The notes beneath the pieces were generated by a model. The model did not search any database. It saw only the letters and a list, made by a program, of their open reading frames with translations, and was not told where the DNA came from. Below, in pieces: positions 1-5,960 of a stretch of 6,112 nucleotides of DNA (position 1 is the stretch's first letter; each line of letters opens with the position of its first letter). The position numbers and the translations under genes were made by a program. Origin of the DNA: Bryobacteraceae bacterium (GTDB lineage: Bacteria > Acidobacteriota > Terriglobia > Bryobacterales > Bryobacteraceae); NCBI GenBank assembly GCA_025350445.1, contig JANXXV010000798.1:1-6112 (forward strand). Reading direction: 5' to 3'.

Positions 1-946
1 TTACGATGGGGCCGCCCGTGTTGCTATACCCTTTCTTCGGATCGGCTATCGCGGTCTGCCAGACGATCTTGCCGGTTCTGGCATCCAACGCATAAAGCCG
101 CGCATCGGTCGTTGGCACAAACACCTTGTCCTGATAAATCGCCAGACTCCGCGTCGCCCCATACGCCCGTGTGGATTCCGGTCCAATACGGTTCTCCCAA
201 ATTAATTCGCCTGTGCGGCCATCCAAAGCCTGCACCGTGTTACTGGTGTTTGAAAGATAGATGATGCCGTTATGGACAATCGGCGTCGGCTCATTCGCGC
301 CGCCGTCGTTCATGGCCCATACCCAAGCCAGCCGCAGATTCTGCACATTCTTATTCGTGATCGATGCCAGCGGAGTGTAACTCCACGCCTGATAGTTACG
401 GCGGATCATCAACCAGTCGCCGGGATCGGGATTGCGCAACATCTCATCGGTGACAGGAACATAGTTCTTCACCTCGCCGGTAACGGTTAACCCCTTTGGC
501 CCGGACTGTCGCAACGTCGCAATCAGCGAAGCCGAAGCTTGGTTCAGCTCGTGCCGTAGTTCCGCCCGCATCTGCCCGTCGGCCAGCGATCCGATCGCCG
601 CCGTCGACCCGGCTGTCAGCGGCTGGTTCCCAAGATGTGCGCCATTGGCTTCGAGAATGAACGCGGCCAGTTCGACGTAGGCGTCTGCGCCGAGGCCTCC
701 GCGATTGCCCGGCGGCATGGTCGATTGCATGTAGCCGGCCAGCGCGCCGGCAGTACGGGTTCGCCATGCGTTCAGAAAGTTCTTTCCAGACAATTGCGGC
801 GCTTCATTGCGTCCCCCTAGATCCGGCAGATGGCATCCTGCACAGTGCACCAGATACGCCGCGCGGCCGGCGCTGGACTGCGCCTCGGTTTGCGCCAGTG
901 CTGTTGCCACCCCGGCAACGCTAAGAACCGCGATCTTCCAATTCAC
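1..946 (-). CDS. Cytochrome c-PQQ beta-propeller dehydrogenase fusion, exported (3' end cut by window)
   Basis: Probable periplasmic quinohemoprotein dehydrogenase that oxidises an alcohol, sugar or related substrate at PQQ and passes electrons to its own heme c. The first 315 residues are visible; the gene continues off the left edge. A signal peptide covers residues 1-18 (MNWKIAVLSV start, ALA before Q19). A cytochrome c domain follows, with CAGCH at 35-39 and a likely axial Met77 in TMPPGN. After a linker of about 60 residues the PQQ domain starts near 165 (DPGDWLMIRRNY at 174-185), with propeller repeats ALDGRTGELIW (240-250) and ALDARTGKIVW (286-296). Arg266 in TRSLA sits where PQQ alcohol dehydrogenases have a PQQ-contacting Arg, but the adjacent Cys-Cys pair of that family is not seen before it. 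The GTG start overlaps the upstream TGA as GTGA; no clear ribosome site is seen, which suggests translational coupling. The substrate cannot be read from the sequence. Confidence 0.88.
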   Translation of the reverse strand, partial: MNWKIAVLSVAGVATALAQTEAQSSAGRAAYLVHCAGCHLPDLGGRNEAPQLSGKNFLNAWRTRTAGALAGYMQSTMPPGNRGGLGADAYVELAAFILEANGAHLGNQPLTAGSTAAIGSLADGQMRAELRHELNQASASLIATLRQSGPKGLTVTGEVKNYVPVTDEMLRNPDPGDWLMIRRNYQAWSYTPLASITNKNVQNLRLAWVWAMNDGGANEPTPIVHNGIIYLSNTSNTVQALDGRTGELIWENRIGPESTRAYGATRSLAIYQDKVFVPTTDARLYALDARTGKIVWQTAIADPKKGYSNTGGPIV

Positions 947-1926
947 TGGCGTACGGCCCAGGCCATGCCGTCGGGCTGCTTGCCGGCATCCAAATGTCCG
1001 GTTACTTCCAACGATTTCAAGTCCAGAATCGTCACATATCCATCCGGAGTACATGCTACAAAAACCCGCGCACCATCGGGCTGCATCTGAATTCCCGCCG
1101 CGCCGTGCCCGATGTTCACGCGCTTCTTCAGCGCGCGGGTGGCCGCATCAAAAATCGAGACGTCCGCTCCGCGCAGCGTCGACACGAACACCAGCTTTCC
1201 ATCCGGCGTGAACTTCAAGCGGTTCGCGCCCTCCACATTGGCGGACAGCGTCTGCGTCACCGTCTTGCCGGCCATATCAAGAACCGAGATAGTGCCGTCC
1301 ATTGCATTCGCCGCCCACAGTTCCTTTCCGTCGGGCGAGACATCAAAGCCCTCTGCCCGGCGTCCCACGGGGACCACCGTCTCCTCCCAACTGTTATTCG
1401 TCTTGTCGATGAAAGTCATCGTGCCGGATCCGATATTCGACGTCACGATCCGCTTCAGGTCGTCGGTGACGAAAATCATATGCGTTCCATTTTGCCCAGT
1501 ACCCAGCACCAGATCCACCTTCTTCGTTGCCGGATCATAACTGCCAATCACCTTCGCGGCTTCTGCTGTGAACCAGACCTTGCCGCCGGCAAACAGCAAT
1601 CCATGCGGAGCGCGCAACGCACCCAGGTCTACCGAAGGCAGCGCCTTCTGTTCCACCAGGTCGATCACCGCAAGAGTGTTGTAGGCGCCGCCGCCGTAAT
1701 TGGAAACAAAGGCGAACCGCCCGTCGCTTGATGCGATCACTTCGTGAGGATCGGGGCCCACCGGAACCCGCGCCAGCACCTTCAAGTTCGATGGATCGAC
1801 AATGGCAAGGGTTCTCTCGGTCTTCGACAGCACCAGCAAGGCTTTCGCCGGAGTACCCTCCGCGTAAGCGGTGGAGGCTGTGAGCAGGGTCAGGAACAGG
1901 ATTATCGAACGGCTTCTCACGTACAT
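943..1926 (-). CDS. Secreted YVTN-family beta-propeller protein
   Basis: A 327-residue protein with a Sec signal peptide (MYVRSRSIILFLTLLTASTA start, cleavage likely after AYA at 22) followed entirely by YVTN/YncE-type propeller blades. Blades are visible as repeated 'D-x-x-x-L-x-V' strands and 'SPDGK-x-x-x-V' turns, for example GPDPHEV at 57-63 with SNYGG at 75-79, then VSPDGKELWAAN, FTPDGKLVFVS and QPDGARVFVAC. No heme motif or catalytic site is visible. Some relatives are described as PQQ-dependent-catabolism-associated propellers, and its place directly before a PQQ dehydrogenase fits that, but the role is unknown. Start choice: the ATG at 1926 puts the signal peptide at the N-terminus. 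An in-frame GTG at 1980, overlapping the anti-sigma stop as GTGA, would add 18 residues and bury the signal. Open frame continues upstream to 2472, but there it runs across the anti-sigma gene in another frame and is not coding. Confidence 0.87.
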   Translation of the reverse strand: MYVRSRSIILFLTLLTASTAYAEGTPAKALLVLSKTERTLAIVDPSNLKVLARVPVGPDPHEVIASSDGRFAFVSNYGGGAYNTLAVIDLVEQKALPSVDLGALRAPHGLLFAGGKVWFTAEAAKVIGSYDPATKKVDLVLGTGQNGTHMIFVTDDLKRIVTSNIGSGTMTFIDKTNNSWEETVVPVGRRAEGFDVSPDGKELWAANAMDGTISVLDMAGKTVTQTLSANVEGANRLKFTPDGKLVFVSTLRGADVSIFDAATRALKKRVNIGHGAAGIQMQPDGARVFVACTPDGYVTILDLKSLEVTGHLDAGKQPDGMAWAVRQ

Positions 1927-1976
1927 AGACTGCAAGTATATCTGAAGCCCTCGATAGCGTTCAGCCGTGAAGAACG

Positions 1977-2720
1977 TCACTCCTGATATAAACGTGAGAA
2001 CTGCTTCAGATCGCTCGGGTTGACGTCCGACACAGCGCAATAAATCATCCCGTCCTTCGTCCAGGCAATCACGTTGAAGCCGTTCTGTGCCGTTTCCATG
2101 GCGGCGGTCCGGCCGGACGGCCATGTGAATAAGTTGATAACGTGCTGCGCGCGCCGGAAAACCAGCGCCGCCACCGGACGCCCGTCCAGGTAATCCACGC
2201 GGCCGCCCAAGAGCGGGAAGCCGCCGCCGGCAAGATCCTTCACATTGGGCGAAAAATCGAGCTTCCCGCTGAACCACGGTTTTACCGTGTGCCGGTCGGA
2301 AGAAACCACGTCCATCAAGTGACTGTCCATCGTTGAGCGGATGTGTCCCGACAAAACTTCCCGAGCCATCAGTTGGTTTTCGGTCCGGTACGCCCTGGTG
2401 AGAATGAGATTGGCGCCAAGCGAAAGCAATAGAGCGATCGATGCGGCCACGGCGATCCACTTCCAGGGCCACGCCCGTGACATTGGCTGCGCATTCTCAG
2501 ACTCCCGCAGTAAACTCCCGATTCGTTGGCGCAACAACTCCGGTGCGTGGAAATAAAGCGACGGAGAGCGGAAATCTTCCCGCAGACGCTGCAATCCGCC
2601 ATGTGCCTCGCTGCATGAAGGGCAACCTTCCAGATGTTCGCGCAGATGCGCTTGCTGGTTCACATCCAATTCGCCATCTAAGTGCGCCTCAATCAGAGGC
2701 CGAACCAAAAAACAACTCAC
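1977..2720 (-). CDS. Transmembrane zf-HC2 anti-sigma factor
   Basis: A 247-residue anti-sigma factor expected to hold the adjacent ECF sigma factor at the inner membrane. The cytoplasmic N-terminus is a zf-HC2 (anti-sigma zinc finger) domain: Cys3, LDGELD at 14-19, then His29-x3-Cys33-x2-Cys36, the usual zinc or redox-responsive set. One membrane helix spans about 88-107 (WIAVAASIALLLSLGANLIL). The periplasmic part carries a recognisable conserved block around HTVKPWF, LDFSP, GFPLLGGRVDYLDGRPVAALV and HVINLFTWP, common in this anti-sigma family. Start: GTG at 2720 overlaps the sigma stop as GTGA and has AGGAG seven bases upstream. An ATG at 2747 would give 9 more residues but has no comparable ribosome site and a 31-base overlap. 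What it senses is unknown; the Cys/His finger allows a redox signal. Confidence 0.9.
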   Translation of the reverse strand: MSCFLVRPLIEAHLDGELDVNQQAHLREHLEGCPSCSEAHGGLQRLREDFRSPSLYFHAPELLRQRIGSLLRESENAQPMSRAWPWKWIAVAASIALLLSLGANLILTRAYRTENQLMAREVLSGHIRSTMDSHLMDVVSSDRHTVKPWFSGKLDFSPNVKDLAGGGFPLLGGRVDYLDGRPVAALVFRRAQHVINLFTWPSGRTAAMETAQNGFNVIAWTKDGMIYCAVSDVNPSDLKQFSRLYQE

Positions 2721-3235
2721 GCCCCCTCTCCTTTCGCCGCCATGCAATCTCCCAGGCGTTTGCGCCCGCGCGATAGCCGCGACATCACCGTACCGATCGG
2801 CAGCGTAGTCACGTCCGCGATCGCCTTATATGTCAACTGCTCCAGTTCCCTCATCACCAGCGTTTCCCGATATTCGAGCGGAAGCGCCTCCATGCAGTCC
2901 CGCAGCGAACGCAAGCTCGCCTCCTGCAACATCGCCTTTTCCGGCGAGCGCTGTTCCGATTCCGGCGTATGCGTTCGCTCATCGAATACTATCGGGTTCC
3001 CCTTTTTCCGGCGATACCAGGTCAGACAGGTATTGCGCACAATCGACAACATCCAGGCCCGCCCATCCCCGCCGGTGAAACTATCGAAATACCGCAATGC
3101 CCGCAGGTAGGCCTCCTGCACCACGTCTTCCGAATCCTGCGCATTCCGCGTCATCCAACGGGCCAGGTTGTAGGCAGCGTCTAAGTGCGGAACCATTGTC
3201 TTCTCGAATAGGACAACTTTGCTCACATCAGCCAT
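2717..3235 (-). CDS. ECF (group 4) RNA polymerase sigma factor
   Basis: A 172-residue extracytoplasmic-function sigma factor with only regions 2 and 4. Region 2 spans about 10-77, with DSEDVVQEAYLRA at 34-46 (core binding, region 2.1/2.2) and GRAWMLSIVRNTCLTWYRR at 58-76 (promoter -10 recognition side). Region 4 spans about 110-161, with ALPLEYRETLVMRELE and a helix-turn-helix at about 135-156 (TYKAIADVTTLPIGTVMSRLSR) that should read the -35 element. Length is normal for the class. It is first in its unit and directly followed, with overlap, by a zf-HC2 anti-sigma factor, the standard arrangement. The ATG at 3235 has only a weak GGTGA eleven bases upstream. Autoregulation from the divergent region is usual for such pairs, but I could not find a convincing ECF promoter by eye. 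The subgroup cannot be assigned from sequence reading alone. Confidence 0.95.
   Translation of the reverse strand: MADVSKVVLFEKTMVPHLDAAYNLARWMTRNAQDSEDVVQEAYLRALRYFDSFTGGDGRAWMLSIVRNTCLTWYRRKKGNPIVFDERTHTPESEQRSPEKAMLQEASLRSLRDCMEALPLEYRETLVMRELEQLTYKAIADVTTLPIGTVMSRLSRGRKRLGDCMAAKGEGA
2728..2732 (-). promoter_or_regulatory. Ribosome binding site that sets the anti-sigma start
   Basis: AGGAG within AAAGGAGAGGGG on the minus strand, seven bases before the GTG at 2720. It lies inside the last codons of the sigma gene. It supports the GTG start over the upstream ATG at 2747 and argues that sigma and anti-sigma are made in a coupled ratio. Confidence 0.8.
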
Positions 3236-3260
3236 TAATACTCATTTCACCGGACGTTTA

Positions 3261-3273
3261 TTCCGGCGCGGAA
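3261..3273. repeat. Palindrome TTCCG-GCG-CGGAA
   Basis: Perfect 5-base arms around a 3-base centre, 26-38 bases before the sigma start codon on the minus strand. An overlapping stem, CCGGC (3263-3267) with GCCGG (3274-3278), is also possible. It could be an operator half-site pair or a leader hairpin in the sigma mRNA. Confidence 0.45.
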
Positions 3274-3278
3274 GCCGG

Positions 3279-3295
3279 TTAACGCAATCTTAACG
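3279..3295 (+). repeat. Direct repeat TTAACG-N5-TTAACG
   Basis: Two identical hexamers at 3279-3284 and 3290-3295, repeating every 11 bases, about one helical turn. This spacing is typical of tandem sites for OmpR/PhoB-type response regulators. Because TTAA is its own complement, the region can also be read as an inverted repeat (CCGGTTAA against TTAACGG). Regulator unknown. Confidence 0.4.
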
Positions 3296-3372
3296 GTAGA
3301 ACACAGCTTCACCAAAAACAACAAATCACATCGAGTGGGAATTTTTGTGGCTCCTCACTGGTCTGGACAGGC

Positions 3373-3380
3373 AGGAAGGA
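3373..3380 (+). promoter_or_regulatory. Ribosome binding site that sets the phosphoesterase start
   Basis: AGGAAGGA, six bases before the ATG at 3387. It selects this ATG over the in-frame TTG at 3345, and places the twin-arginine motif close to the N-terminus as expected. Confidence 0.85.
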
Positions 3381-3386
3381 CATTCG

Positions 3387-4319
3387 ATGCAAAAAGACAA
3401 CAGAATCGACCGCCGCGAAATCTTGAAATGCATGACCTGGGCAGGCACCGGCCTGATCTGGACTATTTCGGGAGGTGTCCCAACTTCCCGCCTCCTGGGT
3501 GCGCCCAGAAAGCAGCCGGCCACCTCCGGCTTCAGCTTCGTACAGATCAGTGATAGTCACATCGGTTTCAACAAGCCCGCCAACCCGGATGTGACCGCCA
3601 CACTGCAGGCCGCGGTCGACAAGATCAACGCCCTGCCCGTCAAGCCCGAATTTCTCATCCATACCGGCGACCTGACGCACCTGGCGAAGCCCGCCGAATT
3701 TGACGGCATGGACGGCGTGCTGCAAACATCGCGGGCGAAGGACGTTTTTTTCGTACCCGGCGAGCATGATGTCACCGGCGACGACGGCAAGCTCTATCTT
3801 GAGCGCTACGGCAAGAAGACAAAAGGGCGCGGCTGGTACAGCTTCGACCACGGCGGCGTTCACTTCATCGGTCTCAACAACGTGGTTCAGTTGGAGGGAT
3901 TGGGCAGCCTCGGTGCAGATCAACCGGCGTGGCTTGAAAGCGATGTCAAGGGGCTCGCGGCAAGCACTCCTCTGGTCATCTTCGCGCACATTCCGCTCTG
4001 GGCAGTCTATCCCCAGTGGGGTTGGGGCACCAAAGACGGCGCCGAAGCTCTTTCGTATGTCAAACGCTTCGGGTCGGTCACCGTGCTGAACGGGCACATT
4101 CATCAGACTCTGCAGAAAATCGAAGGCAACGCCACCTTCCACACCGCCATGTCAACGGCGTTCCCGCAACCGGCTCCGGGCAGTGCCCCGGCACCTGGCC
4201 CCATGAAGGTTCCGGCATCTGAATTGCGTCACTTCCTGGGAATCACCAAAGTGAATTTCGTAGCCGGAAAGCATCTACTCGCCGTAGTGGACGATCCACT
4301 GGAAGGGGGCGGAGCGTGA
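3387..4319 (+). CDS. Tat-exported calcineurin-type metallophosphoesterase
   Basis: A 310-residue enzyme predicted to hydrolyse a phosphoester outside the cytoplasm with a two-metal centre. The N-terminus is a twin-arginine signal: DRREILK at 8-14, a hydrophobic stretch to about 28, and probable cleavage near LGA at 37-39. Tat export implies folding and metal loading before transport. The metallophosphatase motifs are all present in order: DSH (Asp56, His58), GDLTH (Asp95), GEHD (125-128), AHIPLW (His201) and GHIH (His237, His239). The third motif has Glu126 where the canonical GNHD has the metal-bridging Asn. The substrate is not readable; nucleotides, phospholipids or phosphoproteins are all possible. 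The 3' end overlaps the cytochrome gene by four bases, so the pair should be co-expressed, probably from the divergent region shared with the sigma operon. Confidence 0.9.
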   Translation: MQKDNRIDRREILKCMTWAGTGLIWTISGGVPTSRLLGAPRKQPATSGFSFVQISDSHIGFNKPANPDVTATLQAAVDKINALPVKPEFLIHTGDLTHLAKPAEFDGMDGVLQTSRAKDVFFVPGEHDVTGDDGKLYLERYGKKTKGRGWYSFDHGGVHFIGLNNVVQLEGLGSLGADQPAWLESDVKGLAASTPLVIFAHIPLWAVYPQWGWGTKDGAEALSYVKRFGSVTVLNGHIHQTLQKIEGNATFHTAMSTAFPQPAPGSAPAPGPMKVPASELRHFLGITKVNFVAGKHLLAVVDDPLEGGGA

Positions 4320-4693
4320 CCGTTCTCAGGGTGAGGATTGCCGCGGCGGTGACGCTGCTATTCCTGATGGCCGCCGTGCCCGTCACCCGAGCAGATTCGA
4401 AGCGGGGACAAGACCTGTTCCAACGGCGCTGCACGGGATGCCATCGCCTCGACGACATTCGGTCAGGCCCGCCCTTGCGGCGCGTCTTTGGCGGTGCCGC
4501 CGGAACCAGCCCCGGCTTCCCCTATTCTGACGCGTTGAAAGCCTCGCAATTCACATGGGACGAGTCCACTCTCGATCGATGGTTAGCAGATCCGGACGCG
4601 CTGGTGCCCGGCAACGATATGGCGTTCCGGATGCCCAGTGCCGCCGAACGCTCTGAAATCATCGCCTATCTCAGAAGCCTTTCCCCTAACTGA
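4316..4693 (+). CDS. Small exported class I cytochrome c
   Basis: A 125-residue monoheme cytochrome c with a Sec signal peptide (hydrophobic 8-22, likely cleavage after TRA at 24-26), leaving about 99 residues, the size of soluble cytochrome c. Heme attachment is CTGCH at 39-43. The body follows the mitochondrial/c2 pattern: GPPL at 51-54, an FPYSDALK block at 68-75, WLADPDALVPG at 89-99, with Met102 in NDMAF as probable sixth ligand and a closing helix EIIAYLRSL. It should act as a periplasmic electron carrier. The GTG start overlaps the phosphoesterase stop as GTGA, with GGAAGGGGG six bases upstream. A natural partner in this window is the cytochrome c-PQQ dehydrogenase on the opposite strand, though this pairing is inference. 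Confidence 0.92.
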   Translation: MTVLRVRIAAAVTLLFLMAAVPVTRADSKRGQDLFQRRCTGCHRLDDIRSGPPLRRVFGGAAGTSPGFPYSDALKASQFTWDESTLDRWLADPDALVPGNDMAFRMPSAAERSEIIAYLRSLSPN

Positions 4694-4713
4694 GCTGCGG
4701 TGGAAAACGCAGC
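4694..4713 (+). terminator. Weak hairpin just after the cytochrome gene
   Basis: GCTGCG (4694-4699) pairs with CGCAGC (4708-4713) around an 8-base loop, starting right after the TGA stop. An alternative stem AGCGC/GCGCT overlaps it (4711-4728). There is no T-run after either, so a factor-independent terminator is doubtful; it may only protect the mRNA end. The remaining bases to 4757 show nothing further. Confidence 0.3.
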
Positions 4714-4759
4714 GCTTCGACCCGCGCTGAGTCGCGTGGATCGGAGGCTAATGATGCTA

Positions 4760-4785
4760 GTGTAGTGTCTTCGAAATAACTAGAC
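4760..4785 (+). repeat. IS630 left terminal inverted repeat
   Basis: Begins GTGTAGTGTC and ends AAATAACTAGAC. It matches the right end except for the four central bases TTCG against CAAC. The transposase stop codon lies only three bases inside it. Confidence 0.92.
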
Positions 4786-4788
4786 CGG

Positions 4789-5904
4789 TCATTGCTTCCG
4801 CTTTCTGGACATGGGGCTGGTACAGCCGGGCTTGATCTGCTCTAAAGTTTGGCGACAGCGAGTGAGCTTTTCCTGTATGGATTGGACGGTCGCCGTCCAC
4901 ACGAAGGGTTTGGGATCCTGATTCCAAACCGTGAGAAACGCCTCGATGGAGGCCTCGAGGTCGGCCACGCTGAGGAAGACGCCGCGGCGGATGGCTTTGT
5001 TATCCAGATGGCCGAACCATCTCTCGACAAGGTTCATCCAGATGGAACTGGTGGGAACGAAATGAGGCACGAAGCGGGGATTGCGCTTCAGCCACGCTTT
5101 TATTTTCGCGTGCTTGTGCGTCCCGTAGTTGTCCATGACGAGATGCAAGGGGACATCGCCCGGAAACTCGGCGTTAAGCCGACGCAGGAATTTCAGAAAT
5201 TCCTGATGCCGGTGTCTCTTATTGCATTCGCCTACGACCTTATCTTCTAGAGTTTCCAGAGCGGCGAACAAAGTGGTCGTGCCGTTGCGTTTGTAATCGT
5301 GTGTCATCGTGCCGCATCGTCCCTTCTTGATCGGCAACCCCGGCTGTGTACGATCCAACGCCTGAATCTGGCTCTTTTCGTCTACGCACAGGACAATCGC
5401 CTGTTGTGGAGGATTTAGGTACAGGCCCACGACATCGGTCATCTTTTCCAGGAACTTCGGATCACGCGAGAGCTTAAACGTTTCCGTGCGATGTGGCTGA
5501 AGATTGTGAGCGCGCCAGATATTGTTGATGGTGGACTTGCTAACGCCCTGGCTCTCCGCCATAGTCCGACAACTCCAATGCGTCATCCCCGCAGGTTTGG
5601 TTTGCAAGGTCGCATCCACGATACCGGCGATCTTGTCGATTTGATATGTTGGCTTTCGTCCGCGCCCCGGAGCAACGTCCCACAGACTGTCCAGACCCTC
5701 ATGAGCGAAGCGCTTCCGCCACAGAATCACCGTATTTCGATTCACCGAAAGGCGCTTAGCAATCGTGACATCGGACTCACCAGCAGCGGTCGCCAGTACG
5801 ATCCGGCAACGCAAAGCTACCTGCTGTGGAGTGCCGTGTGCAGCAGTCCACTGTTGGAGTTTCCGCTGCTCCACTTCGGAGATCTCATACGACTTCCCCA
5901 CCAC
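4789..5904 (-). CDS. IS630-family DDE transposase
   Basis: A 371-residue transposase that cuts and rejoins the element's ends at TA sites. The N-terminus holds a helix-turn-helix (about 46-66, TIAKRLSVNRNTVILWRKRF region) and a second DNA-binding segment around 103-150 (GVSKSTINNIWRAHNL at 120-135). The catalytic triad is Asp175 (VLCVDEKSQI), Asp258 (HLVMDNYGTHKH) and Glu294 (MNLVERWFGHL), with 35 residues between the last two, as usual for IS630. There is no stop or frameshift. The C-terminus is basic (SRKRKQ). The start is one of two adjacent GTG codons (5904 or 5901) with no good ribosome site; the nearby ATG (5893) is out of frame. Weak initiation is common in IS elements and would keep transposition low. 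Confidence 0.95.
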   Translation of the reverse strand: MVGKSYEISEVEQRKLQQWTAAHGTPQQVALRCRIVLATAAGESDVTIAKRLSVNRNTVILWRKRFAHEGLDSLWDVAPGRGRKPTYQIDKIAGIVDATLQTKPAGMTHWSCRTMAESQGVSKSTINNIWRAHNLQPHRTETFKLSRDPKFLEKMTDVVGLYLNPPQQAIVLCVDEKSQIQALDRTQPGLPIKKGRCGTMTHDYKRNGTTTLFAALETLEDKVVGECNKRHRHQEFLKFLRRLNAEFPGDVPLHLVMDNYGTHKHAKIKAWLKRNPRFVPHFVPTSSIWMNLVERWFGHLDNKAIRRGVFLSVADLEASIEAFLTVWNQDPKPFVWTATVQSIQEKLTRCRQTLEQIKPGCTSPMSRKRKQ

Positions 5905-5932
5905 TTCAGGATAATGCAGCCCAGATCACTCT

Positions 5933-5958
5933 GTCTAGTTATTTGTTGGACACTACAC
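5933..5958 (-). repeat. IS630 right terminal inverted repeat
   Basis: Read on the minus strand it begins GTGTAGTGTC, then CAAC, then AAATAACTAGAC, pairing with the left end at 4760-4785. It is separated from the transposase start by 28 bases. Confidence 0.92.
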
Positions 5959-5960
5959 TA

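Larger units (their letters stand above)
3236..3386. promoter_or_regulatory. Divergent intergenic region with operator-like repeats
   Basis: This 151-base stretch separates the start codons of the sigma gene (minus strand) and the phosphoesterase gene (plus strand), so it must hold the promoters for both arms. It contains a short palindrome (3261-3273) and a TTAACG pair (3279-3295). It is AT-rich towards the plus-strand gene (about 3309-3347) compared with its surroundings. I tested for ECF-type GGAAC/CGTC and for -35/-10 pairs; partial matches occur with wrong spacing, so no promoter is placed. Confidence 0.6.
4760..5958 (-). mobile_element. Complete IS630-family insertion sequence (1199 bp)
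   Basis: The element has 26-base terminal inverted repeats (22 of 26 matching), a single intact transposase filling nearly all its length, and a TA dinucleotide on each side (4758-4759 and 5959-5960). Both outer junctions read CTAG, the target preferred by IS630, in which TA is duplicated. Size, TA duplication and a DDE transposase of the IS630/Tc1 type agree. The transposase is oriented towards the cytochrome gene, which ends 66 bases from the left tip. The element appears intact and may be active. Confidence 0.93.

Noticed and set aside
444..767. 107-codon open frame on the minus strand
   Set aside because: Overlaps the cytochrome c-PQQ dehydrogenase in another frame; the translation is Arg-rich shadow sequence.
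994..1731. 245-codon open frame on the plus strand and the shorter ones inside it
   Set aside because: Antisense to the YVTN propeller gene, with low-complexity basic translation and no domain or ribosome site.
1927..2472. Open frame extending the YVTN gene upstream (to 2472, minus strand)
   Set aside because: It runs across the anti-sigma gene in another frame, has no recognisable domain, and the signal peptide begins at 1926.
3274..3285. 12-base word GCCGGTTAACGC shared with the right-edge palindrome (6093-6104)
   Set aside because: A chance 12-base match is expected about once in a window of this size, and the flanks do not match.
3236..3300. ECF-type promoter (AACC with CGTC) for the sigma gene
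   Set aside because: The best pair on the minus strand has about 21 bases between the elements instead of the usual 16-17.
3309..4142. 277-codon open frame on the minus strand
   Set aside because: It lies antisense to the phosphoesterase, which has a full set of family motifs; long antisense frames are expected in GC-rich genes.
4849..5250. 133-codon open frame on the plus strand, and 5491-5961 likewise
   Set aside because: Both are antisense shadows of the intact IS630 transposase.
5905..5940. Transposase promoter with TAGACA as -35 and CATTAT as -10
   Set aside because: The spacer is only 15 bases and the -10 lies six bases from the GTG start, leaving no normal leader.
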